From positions 1-19,148 of the forward strand of contig CAKPFH010000027.1 of the NCBI GenBank assembly GCA_934153655.1: a stretch of 19,148 bases of DNA, given 5' to 3'. This document shows positions 15,047-19,148 of the stretch, piece after piece. Source of the DNA: an uncultured Bacilli bacterium (lineage in GTDB: Bacteria > Bacillota_I > Bacilli_A > RF39 > UBA660). Under the pieces are notes generated by a model. That model made no database searches. It was given only the letters and a program-made list of their open reading frames with translations, and was not told where the DNA came from. Every line of letters begins with the position of its first letter. The stretch's first letter is position 1. A program made the translations under genes and the position numbers.

Positions 15047-15563
15047 TTTCTTTATAGTCCTTTCTATTAATATTTTGATATTTAAGTAATTTATTATCAT
15101 TTAATTCTAAATTACGATATCTTTCTTTTAAAACAAGGTAACATGAATAATAAAAAGTAATATTCATATCTAAAACTATTTGGATAATAGTAAATAATTT
15201 CTTTATATAACTAATTATTTCTTCATCATTATAAGATTTTTCATCATTTAAAAGAGTACATACTTCTTGCATATAAGGAAAAGCTATTTTTTTCTTTTTT
15301 AAAGGTGATTTATCATATTGTTTTTTTATTTTAATTAATTCTAAGTTTATTCTTGCTTGTAAATCTAAATAGCCTTCTTTAGTTTTATAACCTTCATCTT
15401 CTAATTTATCTACAAATTGTTTATTTTTTTCTATATTACCATTACAAAGAGAATAAAGTATTTTATATACCTTATATAATTTTTTTAAATATGATACTTC
15501 TTCTGAGGTAATATTTTCATCTTTTAAATAATTTAAGAGTTTTTTATCATCTATTTCATTCAT
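15030..15563 (-). CDS. Helical protein, first gene of unknown operon
   Basis: Not recognised. It has 177 residues, is basic and almost all-helical, with no signal peptide. A hydrophobic stretch at about 125-148 (LFTIIQIVLDMNITFYYSCYLVL) could be a membrane span or a buried helix; the polar residues inside favour the latter. The tail is very polar (KYQNINRKDYKENDRFK) and its final codons hold the ribosome site of the next gene. AGGTGG (15570-15575) lies six bases before ATG, and an extended -10 promoter is at 15583-15591. It leads a four-gene operon on the minus strand, divergent from the DUF308 gene. Confidence 0.68.
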   Translation of the reverse strand: MNEIDDKKLLNYLKDENITSEEVSYLKKLYKVYKILYSLCNGNIEKNKQFVDKLEDEGYKTKEGYLDLQARINLELIKIKKQYDKSPLKKKKIAFPYMQEVCTLLNDEKSYNDEEIISYIKKLFTIIQIVLDMNITFYYSCYLVLKERYRNLELNDNKLLKYQNINRKDYKENDRFK

Positions 15564-15582
15564 ATAGCACCACCTATTATAA

Positions 15583-15591
15583 ATTATAACA
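15583..15591 (-). promoter_or_regulatory. Extended -10 promoter of the unknown operon
   Basis: Minus-strand TGTTATAAT (15583-15591) is a consensus extended -10; the -35 position is AT-rich and poor. The start would be near 15576, giving a leader of about 13 nt that begins almost at the ribosome site. Confidence 0.6.
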
Positions 15592-15609
15592 TAAATAGTT
15601 AAAAAAATC

Positions 15610-15638
15610 TTTAAAAAAAATTAATTTTTAGGTATAAT
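15610..15638 (+). promoter_or_regulatory. Promoter of the DUF308 gene
   Basis: TATAAT (15633-15638), 17 bases after TTTAAA (15610-15615). The -10 ends 15 bases before ATG, so the transcript would start about 9 nt before the coding region, within the GGTGGT ribosome site. Confidence 0.5.
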
Positions 15639-15653
15639 TAAAGTGGTGGTAAT

Positions 15654-16238
15654 ATGAAAAAATATTTTAAGAATTATTCTGTTATAATGTTAGTTATATC
15701 TATTTTATTTTTTATACTAGGAGCTGTTATGTATACTAAGCCTGAGTTTATTGTTTTAGTTTTTTCCTATGTAATGGGGGGACTTATTATTTTATTTGGA
15801 ATTTATTATTGTATTAAAAATTATGTTGAGATTAAAAATAATAAAGAAACTTCTTCTAAAGATATGATTGTTGGAATTACTTTAGTTGTAGTTGGTTTAA
15901 TTTTTATCTTTTTAGCTAATGTAATTGAAGCTTTAGTAAGACTTATAATAGGTGGTTATATTTTATTTATTGGAATAACAAGATTTGTTAATAGTTTATA
16001 TATGAAAAAAGATACAAGATTTTTTGTTTCTCTTGGATTATCTTTATTATTAATAGCAGGTGGGTTGTATACAATTTTAGAAGCTAATTTAGCCTTTCAA
16101 ACAATAGGAATAGTTATTATGGCTTATTCAGTTATTGAAATAATCGGTTTTATTTTTAATCATGATAATAATGAAGTTATAGTTTCTGAAAAAGTATTAA
16201 TTGAAGAAAAGAAAAGTGATAAGAAAACTGATATTTAA
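15654..16238 (+). CDS. DUF308/HdeD-like membrane protein
   Basis: A 194-residue integral membrane protein with six hydrophobic segments in three hairpin pairs, each with a G-rich turn (LGAVMYTKPEF, GGLIILFGIYY, IGGYILFIGITRFVNS, GGLYTILEANLAFQTIG). This is the pattern of the HdeD-like DUF308 family, in which E. coli HdeD is linked to acid resistance. The C-terminus is a short charged cytoplasmic tail (EKVLIEEKKSDKKTDI). GGTGGT precedes ATG at 15654. It is divergent from the unknown operon; the 90-base gap holds both promoters. A weak terminator overlaps its stop. The family call is good, but the function in this organism is unknown. Confidence 0.85.
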   Translation: MKKYFKNYSVIMLVISILFFILGAVMYTKPEFIVLVFSYVMGGLIILFGIYYCIKNYVEIKNNKETSSKDMIVGITLVVVGLIFIFLANVIEALVRLIIGGYILFIGITRFVNSLYMKKDTRFFVSLGLSLLLIAGGLYTILEANLAFQTIGIVIMAYSVIEIIGFIFNHDNNEVIVSEKVLIEEKKSDKKTDI

Positions 16239-16251
16239 TATTGGTTTTTTT
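16224..16251 (+). terminator. Weak terminator overlapping the DUF308 stop
   Basis: AAAACTGATA (16224-16233) pairs with TATTGGTTTT (16239-16248), including two G-U pairs, with the TAA stop in the loop; seven T end at 16251. The stem has little G+C, so read-through is likely. Confidence 0.4.
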
Positions 16252-16311
16252 AATTTCCTTGAAAATTCCTAAAAAATTTCACAAAAAAAACATATTTTTT
16301 TAAAGGATTTA

Positions 16312-16320
16312 TGATATACT
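16312..16320 (+). promoter_or_regulatory. Extended -10 promoter of the Abi-HtrA operon
   Basis: TGATATACT at 16312-16320 forms an extended -10; no good -35 is seen in the T-rich sequence upstream. The leader would be about 16 nt. Confidence 0.5.
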
Positions 16321-16342
16321 TAATTAAGTAGGAGAGAGAAGA

Positions 16343-17272
16343 ATGAAAAAGGAATTTAAAACCTTAAATGAACAAATTGAGATTTTAAAAAATAAAGGGT
16401 TAGTTATTGATGATATAAAATATGCTAAAGAAGTTTTATTTCGAGAGAATTATTTCTTTTTAAATGGCTATAGACATTTATTTATGAAAAGTAATGCAGA
16501 TAGAACTTATATAGAAGGTACAACTTTTTTAGAACTTTATAGTTTATTTCTATTTGATAGAACTTTTCGAAATATAATATTTAAAAATATTTTAGTAATT
16601 GAAAATAATATTAAATCAATTATTAGTTATCAATTATCTTTAAAATATGGTTATCGCGAAAGAGATTATTTAACACCTAAGAATTTTACTCCTAATAAAG
16701 AAAAATCTAAACAAGTTAATGATATTTTAAAGAAAATGAAAAGACAAATTAATATAAATGCAACTCAGCATTCAGCAACGATGCATTATGTTACTAATTA
16801 TGGATTTATTCCTTTATGGGTACTTGTTAAAGTATTATCATTTGGAATAGTTGGAGAATTATATTCAATTTTAAAGAAAGAAGATCAATTATCTATTGCT
16901 GATATTTATAATTTAGATATTGATGTTCTTGGTAATTATTTAACTATTTTATCAAATTATAGAAATTTATGTGCTCATGAAGATATTGTTTTTGAAAATA
17001 AAACGCAAAGAAAAATAAATGATACTAAGTATCATAAACAGTTAAATATTCCAATAATGGATGATGATTATATTTATGGTAAAAATGATTTATTTGCTTT
17101 AATAATTATTATGAAACAAATGTTATCTCACGAAGAATTTACTAATTTAATGGAAGAAATAAGACATAATTTAGCTAATTTAGAGATGAATTTACATCAT
17201 ATAAAAATAGATAAAGTATTAGATAGGATGGGATTTCCTATTAATTATTTAGAAATTAAAAATTTAAATTGA
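16343..17272 (+). CDS. Abi family protein (Abi_2, AbiD/AbiF-like)
   Basis: Resembles the Abi_2 family, which includes lactococcal AbiD and AbiF, proteins that abort phage infection. The 309-residue length fits. Family landmarks: FKTLNEQIEILKNKGLVI at the N-terminus, ENYFFLNGYRHLF (35-47), LFDRTFRNIIF (70-80) and YGFIPLWVLVKVLSFG (153-168). SNYRNLCAHEDI contains Arg207 and His212, an RX4H motif like the RNA-cleaving site of HEPN domains. The role would be a toxin-like RNase acting in the cytoplasm on infection; that is inferred from the family. AGGAGAGA precedes ATG. The htrA gene begins ten bases after its stop, with its ribosome site overlapping the stop, so the two are probably co-transcribed. 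Confidence 0.9.
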   Translation: MKKEFKTLNEQIEILKNKGLVIDDIKYAKEVLFRENYFFLNGYRHLFMKSNADRTYIEGTTFLELYSLFLFDRTFRNIIFKNILVIENNIKSIISYQLSLKYGYRERDYLTPKNFTPNKEKSKQVNDILKKMKRQININATQHSATMHYVTNYGFIPLWVLVKVLSFGIVGELYSILKKEDQLSIADIYNLDIDVLGNYLTILSNYRNLCAHEDIVFENKTQRKINDTKYHKQLNIPIMDDDYIYGKNDLFALIIIMKQMLSHEEFTNLMEEIRHNLANLEMNLHHIKIDKVLDRMGFPINYLEIKNLN

Positions 17273-17282
17273 GGGTGATAGA

Positions 17283-18401
17283 ATGAAAAAAAATGATAAA
17301 ATTAATTTAGTAATTTATTTATTTGTAGCTTTTGTCCTTGGTGGACTTGTAATGTATTATATTGCAATTAATACAACTTTAAGTACAACTAATAATAGTG
17401 GTAGTACTTCTAGTACTTGTAGGGCTTGTAGTGGAACAGTTATTGTTAATGATGGTTCTCTATCAGCAAGTGTTGAAAAAGTATATGATGCTGTTATGAT
17501 GATTCAAAATTATCAAAAGAATAGTGTAGCATCAACAGGCTCTGGTTTTGTTTATAAAACTGATAATAATTATGGTTATGTAATGACTAATCATCATGTA
17601 ATATCAGGAGCTGAAAAGGTTGTTTTAATTAGAAGTGATGACAAGGAAATTGAAGGTGAAGTTCTTGGAAGTGATGAGTATTTAGATCTTGCTGTTATAA
17701 GAATTAAAAAAAGTGATGTAATTGATACAGCTAAAATTGGAACAAGTGAAAATTCTAAATTAGGAGATACTGTCTTTACTATCGGATCTCCACTTGGTTA
17801 TGAATACCGAGGAACGGTAACAGATGGAATTTTATCTGGAAAAAATAGATTAGTAACTGTTAGTTTATCTGGTAGTAGTAATGACTGGGTTATGAAAGTA
17901 TTACAAACTAATGCAGCTGTTAATCCAGGTAATAGTGGTGGACCACTTGTAAATGCAACTGGCGAAGTAATTGGAGTTATTTCTTTAAAATTAGTTCAAA
18001 CTGAAGTTGAAAACATGGGATTTGCAATTCCAATTGAATATGCTATGAGTCATATTGAATCTTTAGAAAGTGGTAAAGCGATTACAAGACCAATGCTTGG
18101 TATTTCTATGTTAAATGTGAGTGATACTTATTCTTTATATCGAAATGGTATTATGTTAAAAGATAGTATTACATCAGGAGTAGTCGTAGTTGAAGTATCT
18201 AAAAATAGTGGGGCAAGTAAATCTGATTTACAAAAAGGTGATGTAATTACTAAGATCAACAATGAAAAAGTTGATAATATGGCTTATTTAAGATATGAAT
18301 TATATAAATACAATGTAGATGATGAGATAACTGTTACTTACTTAAGAGACTCTAAAGAAAAAACTACAAAGATTAAATTAACTGAATACAAAGAAAACTA
18401 G
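17283..18401 (+). CDS. HtrA/DegP-type membrane-anchored serine protease
   Basis: Trypsin-like protease for quality control outside the membrane, of HtrA type. Residues 9-30 form an uncleaved membrane anchor. A Ser/Thr-rich linker follows, containing CRAC (Cys46, Cys49). The protease domain carries the triad His105 (MTNHHVI), Asp135 (YLDLAVI) and Ser218 (NPGNSGGP). One PDZ domain occupies about 265-368. The length of 372 residues is normal for Gram-positive HtrA. GAGGGTGAT precedes ATG and overlaps the Abi stop, so expression appears tied to the Abi gene. The family is secure, but which paralogue (HtrA, HtrB or YyxA type) is not, so no symbol is given. A strong terminator overlaps the TAG stop. 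Confidence 0.95.
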   Translation: MKKNDKINLVIYLFVAFVLGGLVMYYIAINTTLSTTNNSGSTSSTCRACSGTVIVNDGSLSASVEKVYDAVMMIQNYQKNSVASTGSGFVYKTDNNYGYVMTNHHVISGAEKVVLIRSDDKEIEGEVLGSDEYLDLAVIRIKKSDVIDTAKIGTSENSKLGDTVFTIGSPLGYEYRGTVTDGILSGKNRLVTVSLSGSSNDWVMKVLQTNAAVNPGNSGGPLVNATGEVIGVISLKLVQTEVENMGFAIPIEYAMSHIESLESGKAITRPMLGISMLNVSDTYSLYRNGIMLKDSITSGVVVVEVSKNSGASKSDLQKGDVITKINNEKVDNMAYLRYELYKYNVDDEITVTYLRDSKEKTTKIKLTEYKEN

Positions 18402-18419
18402 TTTTACCTAGTTTTTTTT
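18394..18419. terminator. Bidirectional terminator between htrA-type and LysM genes
   Basis: AAAACTAG (18394-18401) and CTAGTTTT (18408-18415) form a perfect 8-bp stem; eight T follow on the plus strand and TTTTCTTT on the minus. The protease TAG stop lies in the stem and the LysM gene stop (18418-18420) abuts it. Confidence 0.85.
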
Positions 18420-19044
18420 ATGGAATAATAATTATTTGACCAACTGTAACATCATCAGTTAATAAGTTATTAATTCGCATTATTTCTTCAGCTGTTGTAT
18501 TAAAACGAGTAGCAATGTTTTCTAAAGTATCATTAGTTCTAATTACATAAGTTTTATATTTAGAAGTATCTGGTATTAAAATAACATCACCTATTTTTAA
18601 CATATTAGTATTAAAATTATTTAATCTTTTAATCTCATCAACACTGGTATTGTAACGTTTAGCAATATTATATAAAGTATCTCCTGGTTTAATTATGTAT
18701 TGAATATTATTAACTGTAGTTTTATTATTAGTAGGTATTAAAATCTGAGAACCAATGGTAAGAAGAGTAGAAGCTTGTTCATTAAAATTAATTAGTTCAT
18801 CTAAACCAATATTATAATTTTTAGCAATACTATATAAATTATCACCTGGTTTAATTGTATAAATAAAATAATCACTTACCATGCTTTCTTCTACTTTACT
18901 ACTAGGAAGTTTTAGAATTTGTCCTACTTGTAAAATATTACTACTTAAATTATTTAAAGCTTTTAAAATACCAACCGTTGTATTATAATTTTTAGCTATA
19001 TCATATAAGTTATCATTTTTCTTAACTATATAAGTATTATTCAT
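18418..19044 (-). CDS. Four-LysM-domain protein without signal peptide
   Basis: A 208-residue protein made entirely of four LysM domains, which bind N-acetylglucosamine polymers such as peptidoglycan. Units run at about 4-47, 61-104, 115-158 and 165-208. Each shows YxVKxGDxLYxIAKxYN, then a helix ending in LNN, then xxIGQxILIP. The first three are joined by linkers of 7-13 polar residues, and the protein ends at the final proline of unit 4. No signal peptide or anchor is visible: it starts MNNTYIVKKND, and no in-frame upstream extension adds a hydrophobic segment. GAGGTGA precedes ATG, fixing the start. It may leave the cell by another route, bind in the cytoplasm or coat a structure; its role is unknown. 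Confidence 0.92.
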   Translation of the reverse strand: MNNTYIVKKNDNLYDIAKNYNTTVGILKALNNLSSNILQVGQILKLPSSKVEESMVSDYFIYTIKPGDNLYSIAKNYNIGLDELINFNEQASTLLTIGSQILIPTNNKTTVNNIQYIIKPGDTLYNIAKRYNTSVDEIKRLNNFNTNMLKIGDVILIPDTSKYKTYVIRTNDTLENIATRFNTTAEEIMRINNLLTDDVTVGQIIIIP

Positions 19045-19059
19045 TTTTCACCTCGTTTA

Positions 19060-19065
19060 ATTATA
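19060..19065 (-). promoter_or_regulatory. Possible -10 of the LysM gene
   Basis: Minus-strand TATAAT, 15 bases before the ribosome-site/ATG segment, just past the terminator at 19072-19111. No TG extension or good -35 is present. Confidence 0.4.
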
Positions 19066-19071
19066 TGCTAA

Positions 19072-19111
19072 AAAAAACATTATTTGCTTTTATTAGTAAA
19101 TAATGTTTTTT
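19072..19111. terminator. Bidirectional terminator with 14-bp stem
   Basis: AAAAAACATTATTT (19072-19085) pairs perfectly with AAATAATGTTTTTT (19098-19111) around a 12-base loop, with T-tracts on both strands. It would end the minus-strand gene entering from the right, whose stop (19080-19082) lies in the stem. Confidence 0.75.
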
Positions 19112-19148
19112 GATAATATCTTGTAAAGGCATCTCTTAAACTTGTAGT
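19080..19148 (-). CDS. C-terminal end of a gene entering from the right
   Basis: A minus-strand frame open from the window edge gives 22 residues, TTSLRDAFTRYYQKTLFTNK then SK, and TAA at 19080-19082 inside the terminator stem. Stops placed inside terminators are common in this window, and the codons resemble those of its neighbours, which supports a real gene end. One other frame is also open for 17 codons, so the call is tentative. The product cannot be identified from this fragment. Confidence 0.4.
   Translation of the reverse strand, partial: TTSLRDAFTRYYQKTLFTNKSK

Noticed and set aside
13352..15100. Start at ATG 15100 for the second gene of the unknown operon
   Set aside because: It would overlap the previous gene by 71 bases and lacks a ribosome site; ATG 15046 has AAAGGAC upstream.
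538..18401. Mollicutes code with TGA as Trp
   Set aside because: Trp positions in conserved proteins use TGG, and TGA ends uvrB, the two large operon genes and the Abi gene at the expected lengths.

Overview
The window is very AT-rich (roughly three quarters A+T by eye), gene-dense, and uses the standard bacterial code: TGG encodes Trp and TGA is a working stop in several genes. A Tyr T-box leader, AGGAGG-type ribosome sites, short U-tailed terminators and tightly packed operons point to a low-GC Firmicute or Mollicutes-like Bacilli, probably an uncultured gut lineage of the RF39/Erysipelotrichia kind. The lineage is inferred, not shown.

Layout. 1-330: intergenic DNA with a 34-bp direct repeat, what looks like the broken start of a transposase on the minus strand, and a strong terminator. 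331-1764: T-box leader and tyrS. 1810-3249: membrane-anchored repeat protein, probably a beta-propeller. 3266-3661 (-): hypothetical gene. 3789-6795: operon of a CtpA-type S41 protease, a zinc-dependent phospholipase C-like protein (start/stop overlap) and a ZIP metal transporter. 6849-7175 (-): zinc-ribbon plus TM2 membrane protein. 7301-7438: 45-codon gene with its own promoter and ribosome site. 7439-11263 (-): RhuM-family gene, uvrB and a radical SAM/SPASM gene, the last two coupled by an ATGA overlap. 11377-15563 (-): four overlapping or touching genes of unknown function, largely helical or coiled-coil. 15654-18401 (+): DUF308 membrane protein, then an Abi_2 (AbiD/AbiF-like) gene apparently co-transcribed with an HtrA-type protease. 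18418-19044 (-): four-LysM protein without a signal peptide. 19080-19148 (-): C-terminal end of a gene leaving the window.

How the parts relate. Housekeeping genes (tyrS, uvrB, ctpA, htrA) alternate with accessory ones. The stretch 10247-17272 has RhuM, the unrecognised operon and an Abi gene close together, resembling a small defence or accessory island. The four-gene operon is the best candidate for something undescribed: two of its proteins appear to share an N-terminal module, and its smallest protein resembles a helical repeat of its neighbour. A second notable signal is a 23-bp near-perfect palindrome made of two opposed consensus DnaA boxes inside the radical SAM coding sequence. Most promoters I can see share one design: an extended -10 (TGN before the hexamer), a weak -35 and a 5' leader of about 10-20 nt. 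Several stop codons lie inside terminator hairpins. No tRNA, rRNA or CRISPR array was seen.
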